DNA of 64,000 nucleotides from Euryarchaeota archaeon UBA106 (GCA_002502365.1 DAOJ01000065.1:13030-77029), one strand, 5' to 3'. Counted from the stretch's first letter, positions 54,571 through 63,707 are shown. Numbers and translations: made by a program. Notes: generated by a model not told the origin, from the sequence alone.

Positions 54571-56856
54571 TCACTTCTTTTGTTGGCGCTTACGTGCCTG
54601 AATCATCTTTTTCATGTTGCCAATAAGCCCGCTCGCTTCATTTTTGGTGATTTCATCAATAGTGGTTGTATCGGCTAGTGCCATAGCATCTTCAATACTC
54701 ATGTCTAGATTTTCAGCCATCGATTGAATAGTCGATACCTGTTTTTCTGTTGCTGGAGAATTCTTGTCTATAGAAATCAAATCATTAATCAATTTACTTG
54801 CAGTACCATCACGTCCACCTGTTAAATCATCGATATCATTGTGCCCCAAATCAGATAACATCTGAGAAAGATCCACTTTGTTCTTATCGGATAATCTGAT
54901 AATTAATGCAACCTGTTTTTCACTTGGCGGAACATTACCATCTGAGGAATTGTTTAATTCTTCAATAATCCTTCTTGCATCTTCTCCAGTAAGTTCTTCG
55001 AATTTTTTCCCAGCCAAAATCTTTGATTTTGTTTCTTCGTCCATGCGAGACATTCTATTTCGCATAAAATTCAATTGTTTGACTGTAGGTTTTTCTTTAC
55101 GTAATTCGAGTGCATTATTGTGCATATTTCTAAAATCTGAGACAAATACGTGCCAAATATTTGCACCACTCGTGTCTCCGTGCTCTACTCGGTCTAAGTT
55201 TGCCTCCATCAAAGCAGTAAATTTAGGTGTAAACAAACCCTCTGAAATTGTTTGGGAGCTGTTCTCTTCAGAGCCATAGAATGGCACAACTTCTATCCAG
55301 AGTAATTTTCCATTTTCGGTAGGAATTAGTGAACTTCCATCCTTATTCACGTATCCTCTGTCGACTAATTTACCAACAGTTGTGAGATATGTAGAAGGCC
55401 TCCCTATGTCCGCTTTTTTCATTTCTCTAATTATAGAACTCTCTGTGAATCTTCGAGGAGGTTTAGTTTCGTCGGATGTGAGTAATGGGTTATCCTCATT
55501 ATTCGAAAATTGCCATTTCGATCCAACATCAAAACCAATTTTGGGAGGTTCAGTTTGAACTTGTTTATCTGCCGAATAAACAATTTCCCAACCCGCATGA
55601 ATTCTCCAAGAACTAGTGCCATACAATGGCCTATCTACACTGTTAACCTTAGTGACGAGATTTCTTGTTTCTCTTATTGAATCTGACATTTGGCTGGCAG
55701 CGAACCTTCCCCAGATTAATCTGTATAGAGCTTGTTGATCTTCATCGACTCCCGTTAGTGTCTTGATTTCTGGTTGTGTTGGCCTAATCGCTTCGTGGGC
55801 ATCCTGTACGTTACTCGCCCCTTTTTTTGCATCGGGCCCCAAAGCTCCAGGCCCAAGATAATTTTCACCGTGTTCGGTTTTGATTAACTTACGTATTCTA
55901 TCTCTTGCATCCTTGCTTGTTCTAGTTGAATCGGTCCTAATGTAAGTAATATGCCCTGCCTGATAGAGAGCCGTTGCCACTCTACTAGTTCTCCCTATTG
56001 CCCATCCCATTCGGCCGTTAGCTGCTCTTAGCATAGATTCTGTTGTAAACGGAGGCTGAGGTTTTCTCTTGTTTGTTCCCTCCTTAACAGATTGTATTGT
56101 CATTTCACCTGCGTTCTGTAATGCGAGTAATGTGTCATTTGCTAATTTCCCATCAAAAGTTCTGTCTGGGAAATGTTTCCCATCATCATCGAACCAAGCG
56201 TCGCTATCCTCCTTTTCATGGAAGCGGACCTTGAAAGATACTCCGTTTGAATCAACGGAAATTGAATGATAAGGGATTGGCACATGAGCTTCTCTTTCTA
56301 TCTCTCGTTCTACTATGAATCCTAAAGTAGGTGTTTGTACTCTACCCATAGAAGAAAGATTCCAAGATCGGCTGAATCTTGAACATCTGTAACCCACTAA
56401 TCTGTCCATAAACCTACGAACTTTGGCTGCATCCACTAAGTCCATATCTATCTCCCTAGGAGTTTCTATTGCTTCCTGAACGGCTGTGTTTGTTATTTCA
56501 TTAAATGTAACTCGATAAATCCTGTCATAATCCGAAAAGATTTCTTTGAGCCTCCATGCAATAAATTCCCCCTCTCTATCTGGGTCAGTAGCAATGTAAA
56601 TCTCTTCCACTGAGTTAGACTCTGCTTTCTTTCGTAATTTTGTTACAACCTTTTCAGCACGTTCAGTCCAACTCCATGGGGGATTGGGTAACTGACCTTC
56701 TTTAGAAGACCACATTGCCTTATTGTCATGTTTGGTTCCTCCCCTTGAAGGCAAGTCCTGAACGTGTCCATTGCAAGCATCAACTATCCAACCTTTACCT
56801 AGGTATTTCTTAATCGTCCGGGCTTTGGCACCGGACTCTAAAATCATGAACTTCAT
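54571..56856 (-). CDS. topA: DNA topoisomerase I (type IA), with C-terminal repeats in place of zinc fingers
   Basis: TopA relaxes negative supercoils. The TOPRIM domain is at the N-terminus (MILESGAKARTIKKYLG, then IATDPDREGEFIAWRL). Catalytic Tyr lies in GHITYIRTDS near residue 305. The core looks bacterial-like. Instead of zinc fingers, the last ~170 residues (from ~590) carry three repeats with KQ-xxx-I/L-xx motifs: VKQLNFMRNRM, PSEKQVALIIRLS and ATEKQVSTIQSMA, separated by helical segments. 761 residues. An alternating purine-pyrimidine tract lies ~100 bp upstream of the ATG. Confidence 0.93.
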   Translation of the reverse strand: MKFMILESGAKARTIKKYLGKGWIVDACNGHVQDLPSRGGTKHDNKAMWSSKEGQLPNPPWSWTERAEKVVTKLRKKAESNSVEEIYIATDPDREGEFIAWRLKEIFSDYDRIYRVTFNEITNTAVQEAIETPREIDMDLVDAAKVRRFMDRLVGYRCSRFSRSWNLSSMGRVQTPTLGFIVEREIEREAHVPIPYHSISVDSNGVSFKVRFHEKEDSDAWFDDDGKHFPDRTFDGKLANDTLLALQNAGEMTIQSVKEGTNKRKPQPPFTTESMLRAANGRMGWAIGRTSRVATALYQAGHITYIRTDSTRTSKDARDRIRKLIKTEHGENYLGPGALGPDAKKGASNVQDAHEAIRPTQPEIKTLTGVDEDQQALYRLIWGRFAASQMSDSIRETRNLVTKVNSVDRPLYGTSSWRIHAGWEIVYSADKQVQTEPPKIGFDVGSKWQFSNNEDNPLLTSDETKPPRRFTESSIIREMKKADIGRPSTYLTTVGKLVDRGYVNKDGSSLIPTENGKLLWIEVVPFYGSEENSSQTISEGLFTPKFTALMEANLDRVEHGDTSGANIWHVFVSDFRNMHNNALELRKEKPTVKQLNFMRNRMSRMDEETKSKILAGKKFEELTGEDARRIIEELNNSSDGNVPPSEKQVALIIRLSDKNKVDLSQMLSDLGHNDIDDLTGGRDGTASKLINDLISIDKNSPATEKQVSTIQSMAENLDMSIEDAMALADTTTIDEITKNEASGLIGNMKKMIQARKRQQKK

Positions 56857-56960
56857 ATTACCACTTTCATAGTCCGGTTACACGGCTGAATTGCCGTACC
56901 ACGATTTCCGGTGGCGAGATGAACACTGTATAAACGTGAGTAAGGTTAGAGCGATGCAAG

Positions 56961-56995
56961 GCGCGCGCGCGCATGCCTGTACGTACGCGCGCGTG
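56961..56995. repeat. Z-DNA-prone alternating purine-pyrimidine tract upstream of topA
   Basis: Two blocks alternate strictly between purine and pyrimidine: 56961-56976 (mostly GC, 16 nt) and 56978-56995 (18 nt, from TGTACGTACG to CGTG). They are separated by one C that shifts the phase. Such tracts can form left-handed Z-DNA under negative supercoiling. It is the most CG-rich simple stretch I saw in this AT-rich window. It lies between the upstream small gene (ends 57016) and topA (starts 56856), where a promoter for topA is expected. A role as a supercoiling sensor is inference. Confidence 0.6.
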
Positions 56996-57015
56996 AGGAA
57001 TGTCTCAAATCAGTT

Positions 57016-57426
57016 CTACTGTAAATCAAACATTTTTCGAATTTCAGTTTCTTGCCAGGGCAATTCAGCATCTTCCCCTCCACAACCAACACAACCAGGG
57101 TAACCTGCACCAGCCAATCTGATTACTTCTAGAGACAATTCATCAAACCCAACCTGCAGATCTACCGGTATCCATACTTCCGTTTCTGGTGGTTCAGGAA
57201 ACCCAATTTGCCCACCTAACTCTCCGATATTTGTAATTATGATTTGTTCTTTTTTATGGAATTTAATTTCGAACCCAAAATAAAGACTAGGTGCCAGGTC
57301 AGAAATTTTTAGGGATAGAGAATCATCTATGTCAATGTGTTCGGGTGTTTGGATAATTACCCCCCTAGAACGCAACATCCGTCTTGCTAGTTCCCGAATG
57401 GATCTAGCACACAATTCCGCGTTCAT
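57016..57426 (-). CDS. Uncharacterised CxxC protein, 136 aa
   Basis: Starts at ATG 57426 and is divergent from pyrD (53 bp between starts). It has an amphipathic N-terminal helix (ELCARSIRELARRMLRSRG), then a beta-rich part (DDSLSLKISDLAPSLYFGFEIKFHK) and a C-terminal glycine/cysteine segment AGYPGCVGCGGEDAELPWQE. CVGC could bind a metal or form a redox disulfide. A longer reading to 57543 would overlap pyrD on the other strand and is not supported. The next gene on the same strand is topA. I do not recognise the family. Confidence 0.6.
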   Translation of the reverse strand: MNAELCARSIRELARRMLRSRGVIIQTPEHIDIDDSLSLKISDLAPSLYFGFEIKFHKKEQIIITNIGELGGQIGFPEPPETEVWIPVDLQVGFDELSLEVIRLAGAGYPGCVGCGGEDAELPWQETEIRKMFDLQ

Positions 57427-57479
57427 GGTTATCGTAATACACGCAAGATTTGAAGGATGCCCATCAAGCCGAACGAAGG

Positions 57480-58583
57480 ATGGGCATACCATATCGATAC
57501 ATAGTCCGTCCTTCTTTACGATTTTTAGACTCTGAAAAAGCACACAAATTAACTGTTAATGGCCTATCCAAATTTGCTGAGAACAGAGGTAGCCAGAAAT
57601 TACTCAGCTCTATTTACAGAACTCCGAATCTTCCAATTAACGTATTTGGGAAACTATTCCGACACCCATTAGGACTTGCTGCTGGATTTGATAAATCTGC
57701 ACAGGCCCTAGGGGCATGGCCTTCCCTAGGATTTTCCTGGGCTGAATACGGAGGTATCACACGTTATCCACAAGAGGGAAATCCCAAACCAAGGATGTTT
57801 AGATCAAATTCAGATGCTGCTTTGATTAACCGAATGGGATTTAACAATCCAGGTGCACAAAGTGTCCGCGATACATTAGCGCAAAGAGAAATTTCTGGTA
57901 AGTGGCCTAATGTCCCTTTGGCAGCAAATATTGGACGTTCCAAAACCGTAAGTAACGAAAGAGCCCCACATGATTATGCTGATACATTCAATCTATTGTA
58001 TGACTATGCAGATATTTTTGTCCTTAATGTCTCATCTCCTAATACACCAGGGTTAAGGGAGTTACAAGAGGAAGACCACATCAGGGAAGTGGTCAATGCC
58101 TGTACTTCAATTAGAGACAAAAGGGCTGGTTTGAAACCAATCCTACTGAAATTTTCACCTGATTTAGATAGAGATTCAATCTTATCATGCGCAGGGGCAG
58201 CATTATCGTCTGGAATTGATGGATTTGTGGCAACAAATACAACAATCAGTCGTCCCGCACCGAAAAATACAGGATCTCGAAATTTTCTTTCAGAGAGCGG
58301 AGGGTTGTCAGGTAGGCCACTTCACGAAAAATCTATCCAGTGTATTGGAGATTTATATGATTCAATTGGAAATAAGGTTCCTATTATCGGATGTGGTGGG
58401 ATAGAATCTCCTGATACGGCGTGGAATGCGATTAGCAACGGAGCGACTTTGATACAATTGTATTCAGCCTTAGTTTTCCAAGGTCCATCTGTGGTGTCAC
58501 AGATTACCAATGGCCTAAATAAAAGACTCAAAGTTGAAGGTTTCAGCGATATACAGGAAGTAGTTGGGTATTCTAGAAATTAG
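57480..58583 (+). CDS. pyrD: Dihydroorotate dehydrogenase, class 2 (quinone-dependent)
   Basis: PyrD oxidises dihydroorotate to orotate in pyrimidine synthesis and passes electrons to quinone. The class 2 traits are an N-terminal membrane-associated helix (RPSLRFLDSEKAHKLT), LGLAAGFDKSAQALGAW for FMN, NVSSPNTPGLRELQ with Ser as catalytic base (about residue 185), and GLSGRPLHEKSIQ with IIGCGGI near the end. This is the membrane-bound bacterial/mitochondrial type. The ATG at 57480 starts the conserved region; the reading from 57450 adds 10 residues. It fits with a menaquinone pool implied by mqnC. Confidence 0.94.
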   Translation: MGIPYRYIVRPSLRFLDSEKAHKLTVNGLSKFAENRGSQKLLSSIYRTPNLPINVFGKLFRHPLGLAAGFDKSAQALGAWPSLGFSWAEYGGITRYPQEGNPKPRMFRSNSDAALINRMGFNNPGAQSVRDTLAQREISGKWPNVPLAANIGRSKTVSNERAPHDYADTFNLLYDYADIFVLNVSSPNTPGLRELQEEDHIREVVNACTSIRDKRAGLKPILLKFSPDLDRDSILSCAGAALSSGIDGFVATNTTISRPAPKNTGSRNFLSESGGLSGRPLHEKSIQCIGDLYDSIGNKVPIIGCGGIESPDTAWNAISNGATLIQLYSALVFQGPSVVSQITNGLNKRLKVEGFSDIQEVVGYSRN

Positions 58584-58641
58584 GAAGTCAATCTAACGAT
58601 TTGGAGTAAGCCTATTCAATAACCTCTATCTCGAAGGTCTT

Positions 58642-59025
58642 GTGAGAAACACTCGTCATACCCGCCTGCTTTTAGTCGGTGGAATTATGCTGGGTTTGAT
58701 GGGTCTGATGTTTTTGTCAGTAGACCCCGAAATCCAATACACAGTGGATGAAGTCATGGATTCGCCAGAAAGTCATGATTCCGGGGAACTTAATGTCCGA
58801 GGTATTGTTCAAGAACAATCTTTAGACAGTTCCTCTAGCACATTTATTCTAGCCGGACAAGAATCTCAGGTCGAGGTCTCTTTCGCCTCTATTGCCGTCC
58901 CTGATGGCTTCGAAGAAGGCCGTATGGTGGCAGTCAAAGGAGATTTAACACTAATAGGAAATCTATGGTATATCGAAGCCAATGAAATTCAAACTGGTTG
59001 CCCCTCGAAGTATGAAACTGAATGA
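58642..59025 (+). CDS. ccmE: CcmE-like cytochrome c maturation haem chaperone
   Basis: 127 residues: an N-terminal membrane helix (LLLVGGIMLGLMGLMFLSV) and an OB-fold domain (YTVDEVMDSPESHDSGELNVRG, VQEQSLDSSSSTFIL, VPDGFEEGRMVAVKG, LWYIEANEIQ). It ends in CPSKY, with C120 and Y124, the CxxxY version of the haem-binding motif seen in some archaea and anaerobic bacteria where others have HxxxY. CcmE carries haem to CcmF for attachment to c-type cytochromes. The start is GTG 58642. No other ccm genes are in this window. Confidence 0.85.
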   Translation: MRNTRHTRLLLVGGIMLGLMGLMFLSVDPEIQYTVDEVMDSPESHDSGELNVRGIVQEQSLDSSSSTFILAGQESQVEVSFASIAVPDGFEEGRMVAVKGDLTLIGNLWYIEANEIQTGCPSKYETE

Positions 59026-59067
59026 ATTGAGGCAATAGTTTCGTTCTTAGGTGAGTGTTACGCGGGA

Positions 59068-59380
59068 GTGTTGGGCTAGGGGGAGCGTTGACGTGTTCTA
59101 TTATCCACAAATCGTCGAAAATGGTGGCCTGAAGTCCGAGGGCGGCGAAAACGAGCCGACGATGACCCTGCGGTTGACGTCGACGCCTCGCCCCCAAGAG
59201 ATCCAGGTTGTCGGAGAACGCTTCCGAAGGGAAGCGTCGACTGTCTTACGCCCGGGAATCAGGTCAGGCGCGGAAGCGAGCAGCCCGACCGGGGATGCTG
59301 GATGCCTTGGGATAGCGGGGCTGAGGAGATCGTGGAATTTTCATCGTTGGTGACGATCGTCCACCGAGGACGTGCCCACT
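59068..59380 (+). ncRNA. Signal recognition particle RNA (7S RNA)
   Basis: A ~310-nt GC-rich island in an AT-rich region without convincing coding potential. The SRP helix 8 signature is clear: GGTCAGG (59262-59268), then a GGAA tetraloop (59272-59275) and AGCAGCC (59279-59285), the pattern shared by E. coli 4.5S and archaeal 7S RNA. A hairpin with loop GAAG at 59218-59237 fits helix 6, the SRP19 site (GNAR loop). The 5' part (GGGCTAGGGGG) is in the archaeal Alu-domain style, and TGGGC (59072-59076) can pair with GCCCA (59374-59378) near the ends. Boundaries are approximate. It lies between ccmE and the convergent DUF1028 gene. Confidence 0.85.
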
Positions 59381-59389
59381 AAGGACATT

Positions 59390-60250
59390 CTAAACATCAC
59401 TGAGTAAATTTTGCACTAATACTTCATCAATACCAAAGAAATTGATGTCTGAGCAACGATGTAATAATTCAATCCAACCATCATGATTGTTTAGCGCGAT
59501 ATTGATTAGTTTTTTTCCACTTTCTAAATCACCATTAACCGCTAAATTCACTCCAGTCCAAAAGGCTATTTCTGGATAGGTTTCCATTTCACTCTCCTCT
59601 AAATCTAGTTCATATCCGCCTTCTTGGAATTCGGTATACATGGAATGTACTTTGAGTAAACGACCAAGCTCATCAAGCGGTTCAGGATGGTCGTCAATTC
59701 TAATGTCAACTAACTTTTCTTCCCATGATTTCTCTGTTATCTCTGGCTTGACTACCAAAATTCTAGCTGATTGCATACCTCGTAAATCTCCACCTTCTTC
59801 TTGACCAGCATGTAATGCAGCAAGAATCCGTTCGGATAATACCCCGTCTTTTTTAGAGAAGACTTCAGCCATTTTAGTGGGAATCATATCATTCCACATT
59901 AGGTTGGCCTGGCATGAAAATCCATCTCCTAACACATGGCCAGCAGATGGAATAGTACTTGTTCCAGTATGGACAGCAACTAAACCATCTTTGTCTACAA
60001 TCGCTACTTGACGAATTTCTGATTCAGGGTCAGCCTCCAAGCGTTTCTCAAGCGCTGCTGAAGCTGACAAACCCTGCTCTAACAGTTCTAGGCCTAATGG
60101 TCCATGATCCATCAATGCCATAGCTTGAGTTACAACAACCCCAATACCTGCTTTGGCCCAACAGGCATCTCCAGATGCAAAAAAGTGAGATTGAATCCCT
60201 ACACCAAATTGACCAGTTTGTTTACATTTTGCTACAATGGAATAGGTCAC
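59390..60250 (-). CDS. DUF1028-family protein
   Basis: The N-terminal ~200 residues show the DUF1028 pattern (TYSIVAKCKQTGQFGVGIQSHFFASGDACWAKAG, then VVTQAMALMDHGPLGLELL and RQVAIVDKDG). An Ntn-hydrolase-like fold has been proposed for the family. A ~90-residue C-terminal region with LDELGRLLKVHSMY follows. Its function is unknown in the literature as far as I know. The start is the GTG at 60250, giving MTYSIVAK, about 6 nt after GGTG and 10 bp after the EVE-domain gene stop. The gene is likely co-transcribed with the EVE and RND genes. Confidence 0.85.
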   Translation of the reverse strand: MTYSIVAKCKQTGQFGVGIQSHFFASGDACWAKAGIGVVVTQAMALMDHGPLGLELLEQGLSASAALEKRLEADPESEIRQVAIVDKDGLVAVHTGTSTIPSAGHVLGDGFSCQANLMWNDMIPTKMAEVFSKKDGVLSERILAALHAGQEEGGDLRGMQSARILVVKPEITEKSWEEKLVDIRIDDHPEPLDELGRLLKVHSMYTEFQEGGYELDLEESEMETYPEIAFWTGVNLAVNGDLESGKKLINIALNNHDGWIELLHRCSDINFFGIDEVLVQNLLSDV

Positions 60251-60260
60251 GAAAACACCA

Positions 60261-60734
60261 CTATAGATTAGATGTGTCCAATCCACCCATCTTGCAAACA
60301 ATTGCAAAGTGGTTGGCTGATACAGGTTGCACCGATAGCCTCTGGCCTTTTTGTAGCAATGGCATCCCTTCCAAACTTGGATTTTGTTTGAGTTCAGGTA
60401 GTCCAACTGGTTCCATTTCTTGAATAGCTTCTATATCGACCATAATCCATCTAGGATTTTCTGGGCTTGCTTTCTCATCAAAATATTTTGAGTTTGGGTC
60501 TTGGGCGGTGAAATCGGGGTATCCCTCTTTGCAAACCTTAGCCACTCCTGCTACATGAGGAGGTTTACAATTTGAATGATAAAATAAAACGTAATCTCCT
60601 AATTTCATATCATCACGCATTATATTTCTTGCCTGATAGTTCCGGACTCCGTCCCAATGGGTTGTTCGATCTTCAACTAATTGCGCCCATGGATAAACAT
60701 GAGGTTCACTTTTCATCAGCCAGTAATTTACCAT
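60261..60734 (-). CDS. EVE-domain protein
   Basis: EVE domains are related to PUA/YTH modules and bind modified bases in DNA or RNA. Evidence is NYWLMKSEPHVYPWAQL at the start, THWDGVRNYQARNIMRDDMKLGDYVLFYHSN, KVCKEGYPDFTAQDP and RWIMVDIEAI. The family includes eukaryotic THYN1 and many bacterial YkqA-like proteins. The ATG at 60734 follows GGTGA, which overlaps the RND gene stop. It is 157 residues. In bacteria EVE genes are sometimes linked to DNA-modification-dependent defence, but here it lies in an operon with an exporter. Confidence 0.9.
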   Translation of the reverse strand: MVNYWLMKSEPHVYPWAQLVEDRTTHWDGVRNYQARNIMRDDMKLGDYVLFYHSNCKPPHVAGVAKVCKEGYPDFTAQDPNSKYFDEKASPENPRWIMVDIEAIQEMEPVGLPELKQNPSLEGMPLLQKGQRLSVQPVSANHFAIVCKMGGLDTSNL

Positions 60735-60738
60735 TATT

Positions 60739-63687
60739 TCACCACGCATCTCGGGATTCCATTACTAGAGTTGCATCCATAACATCGCCTTGTTCCTTAG
60801 TAAGGGTTCTGCGTAAACCGGCTGCTTTAGCCATTGTATTAGAGCCTCCAGTAAGGGAAATATTTGCTTTGACTAGTATGGAGTATATTGCTGGGAGGAG
60901 AATTAACGCAGAAATAGCTGCTACTATCAGCAAAACAATAATCACTGTAACGAACGGGGTTATTGCGGGAATTGGAATTTGATATGCACAGGCCATTCCA
61001 GCAATAGTTACTGTAACGGCTTCGGTCAGGCTCATACCAGTACTCGCACAAGCGATTCTAATGGCATCTAATGACCCTCCTAATTCCTTAACGCGATTAG
61101 CAATATGTATTGAGAAGTCAACACCTACTCCTACAAGAATTGAACCAATCATTACGGTTACCAATGATAATGCCACGTTGCCCTGATCCATTACCAACCA
61201 TTGCATGAATACTGTAAATGCCACTGGCAATGTTGTAAGAATTGCATATTGAGCATCCCTGAAAACCAAACCTAAGGTGAAGACGGTGAACAGTAGAGCG
61301 AAACCGAGGGATTGCCATTGAGAATTAACTATTAGATTGTTAACTTCTATAGTTACCGAAGCAACTCCTACTAACTTAGACGAAGTTATGTCACCGGTGG
61401 TGTCCTGTTGGGCATAATTATCTATTTGGGAAACTGCTTTTTCAGTACTTTTAACATCCATAAATGGCATATCAACATAAATCAAACTCGCCATCTTTTC
61501 CTCATCTAGGAATAATTCTCTCATTTCATCTGTCAGACTAGAATAAAACACATACAACAAGAAGTTTTGAGCTTCTAAGCCGCCACTATTGTCTTGTCTA
61601 TCTAATGTTGCTAGACTTAGCCAAAAGGAACCATTTCCTGTAACTGACTGATTAAAAATCAGTTCAGCTACATCAGCGATAGGCTGTGGAGTGGCATCAG
61701 GTAATGCATCAAGGATGGGTTCCCCATCTAAATCTACGGTGACTGATATTGCTTTCATAAGGAAAACAATAGACACCGCTGTAGTCTGTTCTACAGAATT
61801 ACATTTCTCTTCTAATTCCTCTAACCCTTTTAGATTCTCATAAGGGTCACTTAGTTCAGCTTGGAAAATATCCGGACTGGCGTCGAAAGACCCGTTTATC
61901 AATAAGAATCCAGGCTGGCCAGCGTCAAATTCAGAAGAATATGTTTTCATTTTTTCAACTGCCCCTACATTTTCTGGAGCCATTTGTAACAGATCAACAT
62001 TTTCTTCAACATTTGGTCGACTGATACCAGCAGAAAATAACATTGCTATAACGAATATAGTCAGGGTAAGTTTAGTCCAATTTATCGGAACACTTACTGC
62101 TTTGACGAAGGCTTTAGGAGGTGGGTGTGATGGTTTCTTCAAATCTAGCATCATTGTTAAATTTGGAACCATTACCATGGTCATTATGTACACAACCACT
62201 ATACCCATTGCTAGTGAATATCCTACCGTTTGTATCGGTTTCATAGGAGTGAATACTAGAGATATGAATCCAATTATTGTGGTTAACGCGGAAAGTAAAA
62301 CTGCTCTCCCTGTAGATTCCAACGCCTCTGCCATTTTCTCTTGTGGTGTGCCTTTTGATTCTGCATATCTATTCGTTATGTGTAAACCATAAGAAACACC
62401 TAGCGCTAGGACTATTGGCCCAACAATAATTACTGTCATGGAAACTTCATAATTAGTCCAACCGATTATTCCCATTGTAATAAACACAGAACAAAGCGTG
62501 GGGAGTCCCGAGATAATTAGTACCTTGATACCTTGAACAAACCTGATACGTCCTGTTTGTAATAGGTCACAATGGAACAAAAATAAGCCAATAGCAACGA
62601 ATACAACACCAGTAGGAAAAACATCCCAAAAGAGATTGAAGGATTCTTCTGTTACTGCATTTGTTATTGGAACCGGTCCAGTTAGGGTCATTACCAATCC
62701 TTTCTCTTCCCAGCCATTACCACCTTCGGCTACGGGAAGAGATAACTGATTTATTCTGTTTTGTGTGTTTTCTATAAATTCCGAGACGGTAATATTATTC
62801 CCATTCTCATCACGAAGTTCGTTATTTATTCCGATGATAATAACTGCCCTATTCCAAGCACCAGCTTCCTCTTTGATGAGTGTACCATTTTCCCATACTC
62901 CAACGTCTCTTACCAATTTTTCTAGAGCGTTTTCAGGCATTTCTTCTACAATATCATCGATTCTAGTTTGGTCGTCCGGAATAGCATAATTACCCAAAAC
63001 ATCTTGGTTTGCATCAATGACTTCATCAATTTGTTCCGATAATTCTTCGTTGTCAAGAGCAGTCGCTACTCCTGAAAAGAAAGATTTTAACACTCTTGGT
63101 GCAGATGAATTGACTTCTTTAATTACTGATGAAATTGAAAGTACGTATATTACGTTGTCATCGCCACCATCATTTTGTACTGGATTTATAATGTTCTCTA
63201 GTTTTTCTATTTCCTCGAGTACAGCCTGATCAGTAATATTCCTCAATGGTTGCTCCTCAGTCTCATAGGATTCAACATAAATTACCATGACATTTGTTGT
63301 CCAACTATCAACACTCTCAACTTGAGCCAATAATTCAGAAACATCCGAATCTTGGGGGAGGTATACTTCCAAGTCACCGTTAACATTCATGGAGGATTTG
63401 CCTTCAATCGGACAAAAATCATCTCTACAATCCACTAATCCTGATTCCCATGAGAAAAAACCGGTAATAATTAGACATAGCACAACTGTAACCGTGGGGA
63501 ATTTTGTTAGGACATCTGTAAAATTGAGATCAGATGACATCCTCCTTAATTGGTTCCTACCTATCCTTCCATAACTTTCTACTGTGGTTCTATTTATGTT
63601 GGGTTTAGATAGTATTTCTTTCCCCTTAGATTGACCAATTTTCGTTATGCGAGTCACGAAATTGTCGCCGTTATCATCCATTGACAA
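60739..63687 (-). CDS. RND-superfamily exporter (MMPL/Patched-like, HAE3 group)
   Basis: 982 residues with two tandem repeats of a large extracellular loop and a block of membrane helices, typical of the RND superfamily (about 12 helices). Family features in the membrane parts include VLALGVSYGLHITNRYAESK in the first half and ILVGVGVDFSIHIANRVKELG in the second, which carry the sterol-sensing/RND proton-path region. It probably exports a lipid or hydrophobic compound. The TTG at 63687 lies 7 nt after GGGAGG; an ATG at 63681 is an alternative. EVE and DUF1028 genes follow on the same strand. Confidence 0.88.
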   Translation of the reverse strand: MSMDDNGDNFVTRITKIGQSKGKEILSKPNINRTTVESYGRIGRNQLRRMSSDLNFTDVLTKFPTVTVVLCLIITGFFSWESGLVDCRDDFCPIEGKSSMNVNGDLEVYLPQDSDVSELLAQVESVDSWTTNVMVIYVESYETEEQPLRNITDQAVLEEIEKLENIINPVQNDGGDDNVIYVLSISSVIKEVNSSAPRVLKSFFSGVATALDNEELSEQIDEVIDANQDVLGNYAIPDDQTRIDDIVEEMPENALEKLVRDVGVWENGTLIKEEAGAWNRAVIIIGINNELRDENGNNITVSEFIENTQNRINQLSLPVAEGGNGWEEKGLVMTLTGPVPITNAVTEESFNLFWDVFPTGVVFVAIGLFLFHCDLLQTGRIRFVQGIKVLIISGLPTLCSVFITMGIIGWTNYEVSMTVIIVGPIVLALGVSYGLHITNRYAESKGTPQEKMAEALESTGRAVLLSALTTIIGFISLVFTPMKPIQTVGYSLAMGIVVVYIMTMVMVPNLTMMLDLKKPSHPPPKAFVKAVSVPINWTKLTLTIFVIAMLFSAGISRPNVEENVDLLQMAPENVGAVEKMKTYSSEFDAGQPGFLLINGSFDASPDIFQAELSDPYENLKGLEELEEKCNSVEQTTAVSIVFLMKAISVTVDLDGEPILDALPDATPQPIADVAELIFNQSVTGNGSFWLSLATLDRQDNSGGLEAQNFLLYVFYSSLTDEMRELFLDEEKMASLIYVDMPFMDVKSTEKAVSQIDNYAQQDTTGDITSSKLVGVASVTIEVNNLIVNSQWQSLGFALLFTVFTLGLVFRDAQYAILTTLPVAFTVFMQWLVMDQGNVALSLVTVMIGSILVGVGVDFSIHIANRVKELGGSLDAIRIACASTGMSLTEAVTVTIAGMACAYQIPIPAITPFVTVIIVLLIVAAISALILLPAIYSILVKANISLTGGSNTMAKAAGLRRTLTKEQGDVMDATLVMESRDAW

Positions 63688-63707
63688 GTCGCAGCCTCCC
63701 TAGTCTG

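Noticed and set aside
57427..57543. A longer N-terminus for the 136-residue minus-strand protein
   Set aside because: It would overlap the pyrD start on the opposite strand, and the extra residues look non-native.
59051..59353. A 100-residue open frame on the plus strand and an 87-residue frame on the minus strand (58934-59197)
   Set aside because: Both lie largely over the GC-rich SRP RNA, and their translations are Arg/Pro-rich without family resemblance.
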